64,000 nt of DNA from Micavibrio sp964400125 (GTDB taxonomy: Bacteria > Pseudomonadota > Alphaproteobacteria > Micavibrionales > Micavibrionaceae), in contig CAYNSR010000001.1 of NCBI GenBank assembly GCA_964400125.1, forward strand, positions 1-64,000, written 5' to 3'. This document shows, in pieces, positions 1 through 8,328 of this stretch. Position 1 is the first letter of the stretch, and each line of letters opens with the position of its first letter. The notes under the pieces are model-generated. The model was not told the DNA's origin. It saw nothing but the letters and a program-made list of their open reading frames with translations, and did not search any database. The position numbers were made by a program, and so were the translations under genes.

Positions 1-55
1 GAGCAATCGACTGTTAATCGATTGGTCGCAGGTTCGAATCCTGCTCAGGGAGCCA
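1..55 (+). tRNA. tRNA-Asn (GTT), 3' part
   Basis: The window opens inside a tRNA. The anticodon arm reads CGACTGTTAATCG with anticodon GTT, followed by a variable loop, a TtCGAAtC T-loop and an encoded CCA end. The 5' acceptor strand and most of the D arm lie before the window. The T arm and acceptor of the gene overlap the 3' end of the recombinase remnant on the other strand. Confidence 0.93.
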
Positions 56-699
56 TTTTTCAAATCCGGCGTTATTTGCGTCTGCTGGCACTTCTGCACT
101 GTTTAAGTCAGATACAAATTCAGAAAGCACATCAAAAGGTTGTTTGAATTTCACGGTTAGCAAACCATCCTTCCATATGCAGTTCGATACCAGAAAGTTC
201 AGAAGGCGGCGTTTTTCATGCGCGAATTGCTTCACGAATAGAAAACCGGCGTTTTGAGCCAGTTCGAGTAATTGAATGCCCTCTTCGATATAGGTCTGGC
301 TGGCGTTTTGCGGGGATTCCATTTTGGCCAGTATCTTTTTCTGTTCTTCCCGCCATGCCCTGGCCTTCTCTTCAAAGAAGATTTCAGAAATCTTTCCATC
401 CAGCTTATCCACATACATGCCGTCTATGCGCGTTTCCAGCCGTTTGTACTCGCCCTGCAACCGGCTAAGGGTATCTTCATGGTATTGCCGCTTGTCTATG
501 TGGCTTTCTTTCAGGGCTTGGCAAACCCAGTCCAGAACATCATCGTCAAAGCGCAGATTTTTAAGGGCTTCACCAAACTGCCGTTCCAGTTCCTCTTCCT
601 TGACGTAGGGAATGCCCTTTGCGCCGATAGCCCGGTAGTAGACGTATTTGCCTTTCTTCAAATCTCCCACAAGGGAACCGCCTGTATATAAGGACGGTA
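14..699 (-). pseudogene. serine recombinase, C-terminal remnant
   Basis: About 220 codons remain of a large serine recombinase. The segment KKGKYVYYR followed by a long charged coiled region (LSRLQGEYKRLETRIDGMY) is the usual zinc-ribbon plus coiled-coil C-terminal half. The N-terminal resolvase domain with the catalytic serine is missing, because an in-frame stop lies just upstream (about 690-700). The ribbon has lost the cysteines usual at this place. The last residues, ending in QDSNLRPID, are read from the complement of tRNA-Asn, so the gene ends inside its presumed attachment site. It is the scar of an element once integrated in tRNA-Asn. The first readable start is a GTG at 670, which is unlikely to be used. 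Confidence 0.8.
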
Positions 700-919
700 C
701 GTCTTACCCCCTGCGCTTATGGGGAAGATTTTGTCAGGTATAATTTGACCTGGCAGTCAAATCTGGTACATAAAACTGTATCAGTTGATGCGGATGCGGA
801 AAGAATTGAAGTCAAATCAATAGCTTAAAATTTGGCTTTCTTCTCCCTCCGCCATCCGCCTCCGCTAAATTTTTCCTTCAGAAAAATTTTAGCTTCGACG
901 AGATTTATCGGTCCACAAG

Positions 920-2008
920 ATGAACAACATGCACCACCGCTATCATCGTCAGGCGATCCTGCAGGAAATCGGGGAAGAGGGGCAAGCCCGCCTTGCGGCG
1001 GCACATGTACTGGTGGTCGGTGCGGGCGGGTTGGGTTGCCCGGTTTTGCAATATCTGGCAGGGGCCGGGATCGGGACGATCGGTATTGTCGATCATGACC
1101 GCGTCGATGTCACCAATCTGCATCGGCAGATACTTTTTAGGATGGATGATACAGGAAAATCAAAGGCGCAGACTGCACAGGGTCGCCTTGCGGCGCTGAA
1201 CCCCGATATTGCCATTCACGCCTATGACACGGAACTGACAGACCTCAACATTGCCGGGTTATTTTCAAATTATGACATCATCGTCGATGGAACGGACAAT
1301 TTCGCGACGAAATACCTGATAAACGATATGGCTGTAAAGTTGCAAAAACCCGTGATATACGGGGCCATTCAGGGATTCGACGGGCAGGTTTCCGTTTTCG
1401 ACGCGGCGCACGGGCCCTGCTATCGCTGCCTGTTTCCCCAGCCGCCGCAAGGCGTGGTCCTGAATTGCGCGGAGTCCGGCGTTGTCGGTGCACTGGCGGG
1501 GATCGTCGGCACAGTACAGGCGATGGAAACCATTAAAACAATCGTCGGAGGCGATACGCTTTATACCTTGCGCGGATTTTTGTGGATCGTTGATTCCAGA
1601 ACAATGGAAACACAACGCCTTGCCATCCCCCGCCGCGACGATTGCCCGGTCTGTTCCCGCCCGGCACACGAAATCGTACCGCATTACGCATCACCCGTCT
1701 GCGCGATCGGTACAGTGCGCGAAGTGGGATGCAGCGATATACTTACCATGACGGGCATAACGATCATCGATGTACGGGAACGGAACGAATGGGATCACGG
1801 ACATATCGATGGCGCCATTCATATTCCCCTCTCTGCCCTGAAACACGATCCGGAGATTTTCAGTCCGCACCGCAAAAGCGCATGCGTCCTCTACTGCCAG
1901 CACGGCATGCGCAGCCGCGTAGCCGCAGAAATTCTGCTGAACGCAGGATTCAGCGATCTTTACAGCCTCAAAGGCGGCTACGCGATATGGCCGGAAAAAC
2001 AGGGCTAG
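920..2008 (+). CDS. moeB: MoeB/ThiF-type sulfur-carrier adenylyltransferase with C-terminal rhodanese domain
   Basis: The protein has 362 residues. Residues 1-245 form an E1-like adenylyltransferase: Rossmann motif VVGAGGLGCPV near 32-42, VTNLHRQ with the arginine that binds ATP, and two CxxC pairs (CYRC and CPVC) that hold zinc. Residues 265-362 are a rhodanese domain with the active cysteine at about 326 in VLYCQHGMRSR. Such fusions (MoeBR, MoeZ, MOCS3-like) adenylate the C-terminal glycine of a small sulfur carrier (MoaD or ThiS type) and pass sulfur to it. Which carrier is served cannot be told, as no mo or thi genes are nearby. The gene is intact, and its stop codon abuts the end of an IS remnant. 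Confidence 0.88.
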   Translation: MNNMHHRYHRQAILQEIGEEGQARLAAAHVLVVGAGGLGCPVLQYLAGAGIGTIGIVDHDRVDVTNLHRQILFRMDDTGKSKAQTAQGRLAALNPDIAIHAYDTELTDLNIAGLFSNYDIIVDGTDNFATKYLINDMAVKLQKPVIYGAIQGFDGQVSVFDAAHGPCYRCLFPQPPQGVVLNCAESGVVGALAGIVGTVQAMETIKTIVGGDTLYTLRGFLWIVDSRTMETQRLAIPRRDDCPVCSRPAHEIVPHYASPVCAIGTVREVGCSDILTMTGITIIDVRERNEWDHGHIDGAIHIPLSALKHDPEIFSPHRKSACVLYCQHGMRSRVAAEILLNAGFSDLYSLKGGYAIWPEKQG

Positions 2009-2292
2009 GGCGTGTTGACAATTACAGCAACCACTGGACGGCAGCGGCGAGATAGATGAGAGAAGCGAAATTTCTGGCGCGTTTGCAGTAGCGCGTGGCG
2101 ATGCCGCGATAGTTTTTGAGCCTGCTGAAGTAACATTCGATGCGGTGGCGTTCGGCGTAAAGGGCATAATCGCAATCTCTTGGTGTCTTGCGGTTTGAAC
2201 GCGGTGGTATGACGGCCTGTGCGCCGGATGCGGTAATCGCGTTCACGATTTCATCGGAATCGTAGCCTTTGTCCGCAAGGACGGCATATGCC
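2009..2292 (-). pseudogene. IS5-family transposase remnant
   Basis: The frame encodes the C-terminal part of a DDE transposase. It reads VLADKGYDSDEIV, then ERHRIECYFSRLKNYRGIATR (the DDE glutamate region of the IS5/IS427 type) and ends in LIYLAAAVQWLL. The N-terminal two thirds and the left end are absent. The sequence immediately after the moeB stop (GGCGTGTTGACA) looks like the IS terminal inverted repeat. The IS has been cut at the integrase stump at 2292. Confidence 0.82.
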
Positions 2293-2296
2293 TAGA

Positions 2297-2523
2297 ACCC
2301 ATCGATAAGAGGTAAAGCTTGCTTAACCGTCACTTCATCCCGGTAGCGTTCCATCCAGAACCTTAACCGGGGTAGGTAAATCGCCCCTTTCGGCCTTGAT
2401 CTCCATAAACCGCGCCCATTCCTCGGCATCGGCCTTTTTGTGAAATGTTCGGCATACGGTAGCAAAACCCTTACGCCGTATCTGGACGAAATACTTGTCC
2501 CCGCGCTTAACAAATGTAGCCAT
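2297..2523 (-). pseudogene. tyrosine integrase, N-terminal stump
   Basis: The first 56 or so codons (MATFVKRGDKYFVQIRRKG...) closely match the N-terminus of the intact integrase at 19298-20308, including DLPTPVKVLD. After a short deletion the next homologous piece (RYRDEVTVK) lies in another frame. The stump then ends at the IS5 remnant, and all catalytic residues are gone. It starts about 100 bases from a tRNA-Pro fragment, the same spacing as the intact integrase has to the real tRNA-Pro. It is therefore the leftover of an earlier, related element at the same site. Confidence 0.85.
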
Positions 2524-2619
2524 GATCGAGCAGCCTGTGCATCATTGTTGCATCAAGCTGTTTTCATCACTGCTTTTTGGATTTGAGGCTTTACCCTAAG
2601 TCATTGATCTGACTTAGAT

Positions 2620-2680
2620 AAAACTGGTCGGAGTGACAGGATTTGAACCTGCGACCCCTTGCACCCCATGCAAGTGCGCT
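2620..2680. repeat. 61-bp direct repeat, left end of tRNA-Pro element (att)
   Basis: This stretch is identical, base for base, to 20407-20467. It holds the 3' part of tRNA-Pro on the minus strand (anticodon arm, T arm, acceptor and CCA) plus four flanking A residues. Perfect duplication of a tRNA 3' end next to integrase genes marks the attachment sites of an integrative element. Confidence 0.9.
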
Positions 2681-2726
2681 GTGTTCGCCTCACCTTCGGT
2701 TCGGCTGTACCGGGCTGCTCTTACAT
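2625..2726 (-). pseudogene. tRNA-Pro (GGG) remnant with D-loop insertion
   Basis: Read on the minus strand, the 3' 56 bases equal those of the tRNA-Pro at 20412-20488. Upstream, GCAGCCCGGTA of the D arm is present, but it is separated from the next tRNA bases (GCGCACTTG) by about 28 extra bases. The 5' acceptor strand is degenerate (it cannot pair CGGAGTG). It cannot be a working tRNA and is the recombined copy left at the element boundary. Confidence 0.7.
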
Positions 2727-3265
2727 GCAAAAAACGTAGTGAAAACAACTCACTCTTTCATCCTCTATAGCACAGGACATTCTCGGGCAGCAATAAAAAA
2801 TGGTTGAGGTTAGTGCAGCAAGTGCAGCAGGATTGCAGCAAGATATTCCGGCAGGGCTAAAAATGGGGAGTTCGGTATCAAAATCCGAGGCGGGATATAT
2901 TATGTGTGAGTTAGATTAGAATGGAAAATAACGCTATGTTCAATTCCCATTTCTAAGCCCTCTGGATGGCCTGTTCTTTAGCAGTGGTTTTGGATAGCGG
3001 CCATAGCCTTCATCGACTCCATCACCCCTTCGGAGTCCAAGGCGGGGCTATCCCTGTTATGACCCTGCATATTCGGCTGGCCTATATCTCCAAAGAGAGA
3101 AAGAGAACACTGCGGCACATGGGGGGACTTTCCGGCTTTGCGCTATTGATTGCCTCAATAAAAATTTATGCTACTTTTTTGACTTCGTTATGGTAATTTT
3201 CAGATGGGGCCATAACTCTAAAAACCGCGATCGACATAATAACCTTTTAAGTATATTCTCTTCTT
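2727..3265. other. left-end non-coding region with repeated TGCAGCA motifs
   Basis: No convincing gene lies here. At 2813-2842 there are three closely spaced TGCAGCA motifs (TGCAGCAAG, TGCAGCAGG, TGCAGCAAG). The same TGCAGCAAG occurs twice at 20323-20344, between the integrase start and tRNA-Pro. The placement at both element ends suits arm-type binding sites of the integrase. The rest is AT-rich leader of the methylase gene. Confidence 0.5.
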
Positions 3266-4402
3266 ATGAACTTAGAACAAAACCACATTATCGATCTCTT
3301 CTGTGGCTGTGGAGGCTTTAGTCTCGGAGCTTATCTTGCGGGATATAAAAGCGTACTTTCCGTTGACATGGATAAGACCCTTTCCTCTGCACACGCCCTT
3401 AATTTTCCAAATGCAAATTTAAAGCATCTGGATTTGTCCAAGACAACAGGCCAACAGTTACTCGATGCTTGCGACAATCAAAAAGTGCATGGGATTATAG
3501 GAGGTCCGCCTTGCCAAGGCTTTAGCATGATGGGAAAGCGAGATGAGAACGACCCAAGGAATGAACTTATTGGTCACTATTTTAAACAAATAAAATTCAT
3601 ACAACCATCTTTTTTTGTCATGGAAAATGTCCCAGGACTTTTGGCTGGTCCAATGAGAGATAAACTTGAGAAACATCTCAAAATTATGTCTGAGCAATAC
3701 GTAATTATTGGACCAATTAAGGTAGACGCAGGAGGTTTGGGGGCCGCAACGAAACGCCAACGTGTAATTGTAATCGGCTATAAACAGAAAGAATTTGAAC
3801 CTTTTAGTGATAAAGATATAGTTGGACTACATCTAGATCGTCTGGTCACTGTAAGCGAAGCGATTGGAGATTTGCCACTACCTCTGAATTGCGATGATGG
3901 CGATTGGGGCTGGAAAAGATATGACGGTCGAAGAAAAATAAGCGACTATGCCTTAAAGGCAAAAGAAAATCCTCCCAAAGGCTGCGGCTGGAAAGAGGCG
4001 GTACAAAAGCTAGAGGATGGCTATGTCTCCGGATTAATGAATACTGTACATGCCAAAGAAATTGCAAAAAGATACAGCTTACTTGAATGTGGTAGCACTG
4101 ACCCAATTAGTAGAGCATATAAACTTGATTGGAACGGCCAATGCCCGACACTTAGGGCTGGAACGGGAAGCGATAAAGGAAGCTATCAGGCCGTACGGCC
4201 CCTTCACCCCGATCAAGGTCGGGTTATTACGGTCAGAGAGGCCGCGAGGCTTCAAGGGTTTCCTGATTGGTTTGTATTTCATCCAACGAAGTGGCATAGC
4301 TTTCGAATGATAGGGAATAGCGTATCTCCCTACTTATCAAGCACAATCTTAAACTTTATAAAAACCCGAACAAAAATCGGTCATTTAAAAAAAGTAGCTT
4401 AA
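3266..4402 (+). CDS. dcm: DNA (cytosine-5-)-methyltransferase
   Basis: The 378-residue protein is a complete C5 cytosine methylase. It has motif I DLFCGCGGFSLG at 10-21, motif IV GGPPCQGFS with catalytic Cys83, motif VI MENV at 119-122, motif VIII TKRQRVIVIG, a target-recognition stretch at about 190-300, and motif X GNSVSPYLSS. It transfers a methyl group from SAM to C5 of cytosine in a specific site that cannot be read from sequence. It converges with the rossmann-MORC-vsr operon, which ends 10 bases away. Dcm with Vsr and a MORC-type ATPase is a recurrent restriction-modification-like island in bacteria. The gene is AT-rich, unlike the host chromosome, which points to transfer. Confidence 0.95.
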   Translation: MNLEQNHIIDLFCGCGGFSLGAYLAGYKSVLSVDMDKTLSSAHALNFPNANLKHLDLSKTTGQQLLDACDNQKVHGIIGGPPCQGFSMMGKRDENDPRNELIGHYFKQIKFIQPSFFVMENVPGLLAGPMRDKLEKHLKIMSEQYVIIGPIKVDAGGLGAATKRQRVIVIGYKQKEFEPFSDKDIVGLHLDRLVTVSEAIGDLPLPLNCDDGDWGWKRYDGRRKISDYALKAKENPPKGCGWKEAVQKLEDGYVSGLMNTVHAKEIAKRYSLLECGSTDPISRAYKLDWNGQCPTLRAGTGSDKGSYQAVRPLHPDQGRVITVREAARLQGFPDWFVFHPTKWHSFRMIGNSVSPYLSSTILNFIKTRTKIGHLKKVA

Positions 4403-4411
4403 ATAACTTTG

Positions 4412-5365
4412 TCAGTTTTCCAACACCGAGAAGTTAGGCAAGTATGTATAAAGTTTCTGAAATTTCTTTGCTTCGCTATCTGGAATAGCCCCCCTATCCA
4501 ACGTACCACCCATATTCAAAGGAAGCTGACGCTCTAGACTTCTTATCTCTCGTAGAGTTAAGGGGGGAACTTCTATCTTTATCATTCTATCTCTAGTAAG
4601 AAAATTTAAATCTTGAAATTCACAAGCTGCGAATACCCCTTCGTCTTTTTGTGAAACAAACATCCCTACTACTGTATGCATGTTTGCATTATCATTATAT
4701 TGTATAGAGCAAATCTTTTTAAAGCTGAGCTTTTCATCAGCATTTAATCGAGCGTTACGATTTGCTAAATTAGCTTCAATTTCCGCCAAAAGCATCCGCT
4801 GGCCTAAGTTGCCATACTTCCACGAAAATAAATCCTGCTCAGTTGTTGCTAGAGGCACACGATCTCTACCAAAATTTGATATAAAAGCATCAATGGAAGA
4901 AATACCGTCAGGCGGTTCAGTCTCGGGAGCCCTCTGACACTGAAAGCTAAAAGTAAAAGCAGTCCCTGAAAGTGCATGATTGGCCACAGTAGAAATATCA
5001 GCAAACATTTCAGGAACTAAAGGATCGTCATAATCAAGCCAAATGATGTGTGGCCTTTCCCATTGCAACGAAGGGAGCACCAAAGACGAATGTTTACAAA
5101 TAATTTTAATCGCGTTAAAGGGCTTATTGAAATCCAATCGCTTTTGCTCACGCGGGTCTTCCTCAATAGAAATCATATCTGAAATACCCAGAGATTTATG
5201 AAATAAAATGAAATCACTAAAAGCAATTCCGCCAAATCCTACGTACGTATATTTTGATAGCTTATTAAAACTAGAAAATTTTCGATAAATATCGCAAAGC
5301 ATCCTGCGCTCTGTATGCTTTGCAGGGCGCAGTGCATAATCAATTTTTCTATAGCTGGAAGGCAT
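4412..5365 (-). CDS. uncharacterised Rossmann-fold (methyltransferase-like) protein of the MORC/Vsr island
   Basis: 317 residues, last gene of a vsr-MORC-this operon (17 bases after the ATPase). I do not recognise a named family. YVGFGGIAFSD near 42-52, an acidic end of a second strand (SIEED at about 66) and IWLDYDDPL at about 108-116 are laid out like motifs I, II and IV of a SAM-dependent methyltransferase, but the fourth motif is not a standard (D/N)PPY. The N-terminus (YRKIDYALRPAKHTERRM) is basic. The likely job is as a partner of the ATPase in DNA recognition or modification; this is inferred from context. An inactive Rossmann scaffold is an alternative. Confidence 0.8.
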   Translation of the reverse strand: MPSSYRKIDYALRPAKHTERRMLCDIYRKFSSFNKLSKYTYVGFGGIAFSDFILFHKSLGISDMISIEEDPREQKRLDFNKPFNAIKIICKHSSLVLPSLQWERPHIIWLDYDDPLVPEMFADISTVANHALSGTAFTFSFQCQRAPETEPPDGISSIDAFISNFGRDRVPLATTEQDLFSWKYGNLGQRMLLAEIEANLANRNARLNADEKLSFKKICSIQYNDNANMHTVVGMFVSQKDEGVFAACEFQDLNFLTRDRMIKIEVPPLTLREIRSLERQLPLNMGGTLDRGAIPDSEAKKFQKLYTYLPNFSVLEN

Positions 5366-5382
5366 TAGCTTATCAGAGCTCT

Positions 5383-6714
5383 CTATTTTTTTTGACGCGC
5401 AAAAGTAAGATCAAATGTTTTCTCTCCCACAGCACTTGCGGAGGACAGTCCAAATTCGCTCATTAAAAATTCAACATTTTTTGTGGGTCTTGAATACTGT
5501 ATTTTGACCATCTTTTGCGAAGCTGCAAACTGTTGCTTACTTGGAGCTTTAAAATCTGCATTTTTAGAAAACTGCTCTGCTTTTACAGGCTTTGCTTTAT
5601 CTACAACATCCAACATAAGGCTGTGTTTTGATCCGCGCTCGTCAATATCAGCGTCCAATTCATTCAAGAAAGTTATTACAGGTCTCATCATTTCAACCAT
5701 TTTACTGAGAGTGCTTTGCCAAATAGGATTATCCGCGTCAATATCATCCTTCGTGGTATTCCACGGTATTCTTGCCGAATCATCCGAATCAAAGCTGACG
5801 ATACCTCTAAATCTTGCATATTGGTTGTGATACCGGGGCGCAAGCAACTTCCCTTCGCCGTTCTCTAACAAACCCCATCCGGTTTTGTCTTGCCTATCGG
5901 CTTCAAGAATTACCCTTCCATTACCGATGATATACCACCCAGCCTCTCTAGGAGACGATGAAGCAGCAGCAACTACAATACGCACCTTTACATCCGCTTG
6001 TCCTTTATCTTTAAACGTTTTGTTAAATACACCCGGACGTAACTTTGAACTACTTTCCAGTAAATATAAACTTGTGGCGTCGACGTAATTACCGTTAACA
6101 CTAATAGAAAGTCCCTCAGAAATAAATTGTCTATGCTTAGATTTGATAAGCTGAACTATTGTGGTTGTGAGCTTTTCAGTTCCAAACTTATCGGCGATTT
6201 CAGGTCTTAAATCTGTTACAATAATTTCTGTACCGGGATTTGTTAGTGAGATTTTTTTTGATTTGAAGTTAGACCATGGGAAAAACCAATCCGTGTTTTT
6301 AACCCATTTATTTACATCAATATCTATTGCCCATGCTTCTTTATCGGTTGCAGATTTCACAGCGAATTTTGTTCCGAACTTAAATAAGGCACGCTTCATT
6401 CCTACGCCAAATTGTCCGATCGAGTGTGTAGTAGTAGGATGTTTATCGGGCCGACCAAAGCGAAATGCATATTCACGCGCAATTTGAGTTCCAAACCCGC
6501 CGCAATTATCCGCTATATAAAATTCATTTTCGTTAAATTTAATTTCTATCCAGTATGGCTTTAGGTCCGAACTCTTGGCTTTAATACGCTCTGCACCATC
6601 GATACAGTTATCAACAAGATCCAAGATTGCCTGTTCCAGCGGAATATCCCGCGTAAGCATATCTACAAAGAAACGCTTAGTGGGCATTACGTTGATATGA
6701 TCTGTTTGTGACAT
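5383..6714 (-). CDS. GHKL ATPase of the prokaryotic MORC/MutL-like type
   Basis: 443 residues. The Bergerat ATP-binding fold is complete: N box ILDLVDNCIDG at 30-40 with Asn36, G1 box ADNCGGFG at 68-75, and G2 box GQFGVGMKRALFKFG at 100-114. An S5-like domain probably follows (about 190-340), and the C-terminus is basic and unordered. MORC-type ATPases close around DNA on ATP binding, and in bacteria they occur with Dcm and Vsr in restriction-modification islands, as here. It lies between vsr (15 bases upstream) and the Rossmann gene in one operon. Its exact part in defence or repair is not known. It is not a histidine kinase: there is no dimerisation or receiver domain. Confidence 0.88.
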   Translation of the reverse strand: MSQTDHINVMPTKRFFVDMLTRDIPLEQAILDLVDNCIDGAERIKAKSSDLKPYWIEIKFNENEFYIADNCGGFGTQIAREYAFRFGRPDKHPTTTHSIGQFGVGMKRALFKFGTKFAVKSATDKEAWAIDIDVNKWVKNTDWFFPWSNFKSKKISLTNPGTEIIVTDLRPEIADKFGTEKLTTTIVQLIKSKHRQFISEGLSISVNGNYVDATSLYLLESSSKLRPGVFNKTFKDKGQADVKVRIVVAAASSSPREAGWYIIGNGRVILEADRQDKTGWGLLENGEGKLLAPRYHNQYARFRGIVSFDSDDSARIPWNTTKDDIDADNPIWQSTLSKMVEMMRPVITFLNELDADIDERGSKHSLMLDVVDKAKPVKAEQFSKNADFKAPSKQQFAASQKMVKIQYSRPTKNVEFLMSEFGLSSASAVGEKTFDLTFARQKK

Positions 6715-6729
6715 TCCGGCCTCTGTAAA

Positions 6730-7197
6730 TTAGATATTTCTGTCGGTTGAACTTAAATTTATTAACTCAGCATTATCCAACAACCACGTTTCCAAATTAG
6801 CTAAAAGATTTTGAGGCTCTACCTTTAACCTTCCTTTTAGGGCACATTCCCATATCAAACACACACGCCAGCCCTGTGATATTAATTCGTTTACCACCTT
6901 TTCGTCTCTTTTTTTGTTGGCAAGCACTTTGTTTTCCCAAAATTTTTCTCTGGTTTTGGGCAAACTCTTTGATCGGTAACACCCATGTCCATGCCAAAAA
7001 CAGCCATGAACGAATATAACGGCCTTATATTTTCTGAGAACGATATCAGGTTTTCCGGGTAAATTCTTTACATGAAGCCTGTAGCGATAACCAGCTGCAT
7101 ACAATAGTTTTCTTATTATGTATTCGGGTCCAGTATCTTTACTTTTAATAGCAGACATAATTTGACTGCGTTTTTCTGACGAAACGTGGTCAGCCAT
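6730..7197 (-). CDS. vsr: very short patch repair endonuclease Vsr
   Basis: 156 residues from the chosen ATG at 7197, an internal start that gives the family's usual N-terminus; an in-frame ATG at 7212 would add five residues. Key positions fall at the same numbers as in E. coli Vsr: Asp51 in LPGKPD, Phe67-Trp68 in HGCFWHGHGCY, zinc ligands Cys66, His71 and Cys73, and WECAL further on. Vsr nicks 5' of the T in T:G mismatches formed when 5-methylcytosine deaminates. It thus protects the genome from the mutagenic cost of the cytosine methylase at 3266. It is first gene of the MORC operon. Confidence 0.95.
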   Translation of the reverse strand: MADHVSSEKRSQIMSAIKSKDTGPEYIIRKLLYAAGYRYRLHVKNLPGKPDIVLRKYKAVIFVHGCFWHGHGCYRSKSLPKTREKFWENKVLANKKRDEKVVNELISQGWRVCLIWECALKGRLKVEPQNLLANLETWLLDNAELINLSSTDRNI

Positions 7198-7410
7198 TAA
7201 AGTAACTCCCATCTAAAGTGCAAATCAGATAGATAGTTTACATACACATCAACCGTCACGCCCACCAGATAGTACCTTTATTTACATGCTCGTTCTTATA
7301 GTGCTATCAGCCCCCCCAATACTTTTTTCTAAAAGCTATAGGTTGCTCGTCCTCGGAGAGAGAATTGCACTTTCAAATTACTACCATTTAGTCTGGCTTT
7401 GATAATGGGG

Positions 7411-8118
7411 CTACTCAGCGGTCTTTTTGAGATTGCTAAGTAAAGCCAGCAAAGCGTCCATACGTATCCATTGTGTCTTGCCAGTACCGTCTTTAATGGG
7501 CACTTCAATGGCATCGGCATTTCTGCGCTTCATTATCGAATAACTGGCTTTGCCAACCAGCACCATCTTTTTATTAACCAAGATTTTGCCGCTATATTGG
7601 AAAACAGCGTCTCCATCAGACTGATGTACTTTCAAATTCCGTCTAATTTCTGAAAGTGTAGCACATCTAGTAACATCTACTGGTTTTGCCATGTTCCCAG
7701 TTATTCTAACCATGATGTTTTTTACCGCCCATGGCTCTAAAATTCTTGTCCATACATTTTGATTGATTTTTCCCCTGTTCGGAAAAAAATTTTCGCCAAT
7801 CTCCTCAGTAATTGCTTTTTGGGTTTTATCTAAGCCTCCCTTGGATAGCATAGCATCCACGATTTTTAGATATACCTCAGTGAAGGGAATGTCTGCGGAT
7901 GGAAGACAGCGATTACCAGCCAAGAAGTGAATTTTTTTACCGGCCAATTCAGGATTGGATTTTTGCAAGCGTTCATATTCTTCTTTCCCTGCTACTTTCG
8001 CCGCCTTGTCCATAGCAGCTTGAACCCGAGCCATTACATCAGCGGTATCTTGATATGCCTTTTGCTGGTTGCCAAGATTTCTGCCTGTTTTCTTGCTCCC
8101 GTTAGCAGATGTTGTCAC
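7411..8118 (-). CDS. hypothetical protein, 235 residues
   Basis: I recognise no family. It is soluble, with a charged, glutamine-rich start (residues 1-60, helical) and a middle segment LTQK-like helices around KAITEEIGENFFP. The more regular C-terminal half (about 150-235) contains FQYSGKILVNKKMVLVGKA, which looks like beta hairpins. No signal peptide or membrane segment. It stands alone, in the AT-rich left third of the tRNA-Pro element, about 200 bases from vsr. Codon use and spacing support a real gene. Its function is unknown. Confidence 0.6.
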   Translation of the reverse strand: MTTSANGSKKTGRNLGNQQKAYQDTADVMARVQAAMDKAAKVAGKEEYERLQKSNPELAGKKIHFLAGNRCLPSADIPFTEVYLKIVDAMLSKGGLDKTQKAITEEIGENFFPNRGKINQNVWTRILEPWAVKNIMVRITGNMAKPVDVTRCATLSEIRRNLKVHQSDGDAVFQYSGKILVNKKMVLVGKASYSIMKRRNADAIEVPIKDGTGKTQWIRMDALLALLSNLKKTAE

Positions 8119-8328
8119 AGTAAGGCTTCTTTCTTATAATATAATGGCATATTACGGCATATAATCCCTATATATACGAAGTATATATTTAGGATTTCAC
8201 TACACAAATGTACCACTCCGTTAATCGCTGAGCAAGCTGTCCAATCACGGCCTTTTTGAAGCGGTTCTTTAACCTACTGACCTTTGCGGTCCATTCTTAC
8301 TATGTATGAGGCAGATTAGCTGAAAACC

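Noticed and set aside
700..831. A possible C-terminal fragment of about 37 codons (YGEDFVRYNLTWQSNLVHKT...)
   Set aside because: Plausible composition but no start, no family and overlap with the recombinase scar; too weak to annotate.
2680..2708. A tRNA intron in the tRNA-Pro copy
   Set aside because: The insertion is in the D-loop, not at the anticodon position used by group I or other bacterial tRNA introns, and the acceptor stem is broken.
2813..2842. Short CRISPR-like repeats
   Set aside because: Only three 9-base words with almost no spacers, next to an attachment site; no cas genes anywhere in the window.
2966..3196. A 76-codon open frame in the left end of the tRNA-Pro element
   Set aside because: No ribosome-binding site, no domain, unusual composition; a short minus-strand frame there (ending VMESMKAMAAIQNHC) is also broken by an early stop.
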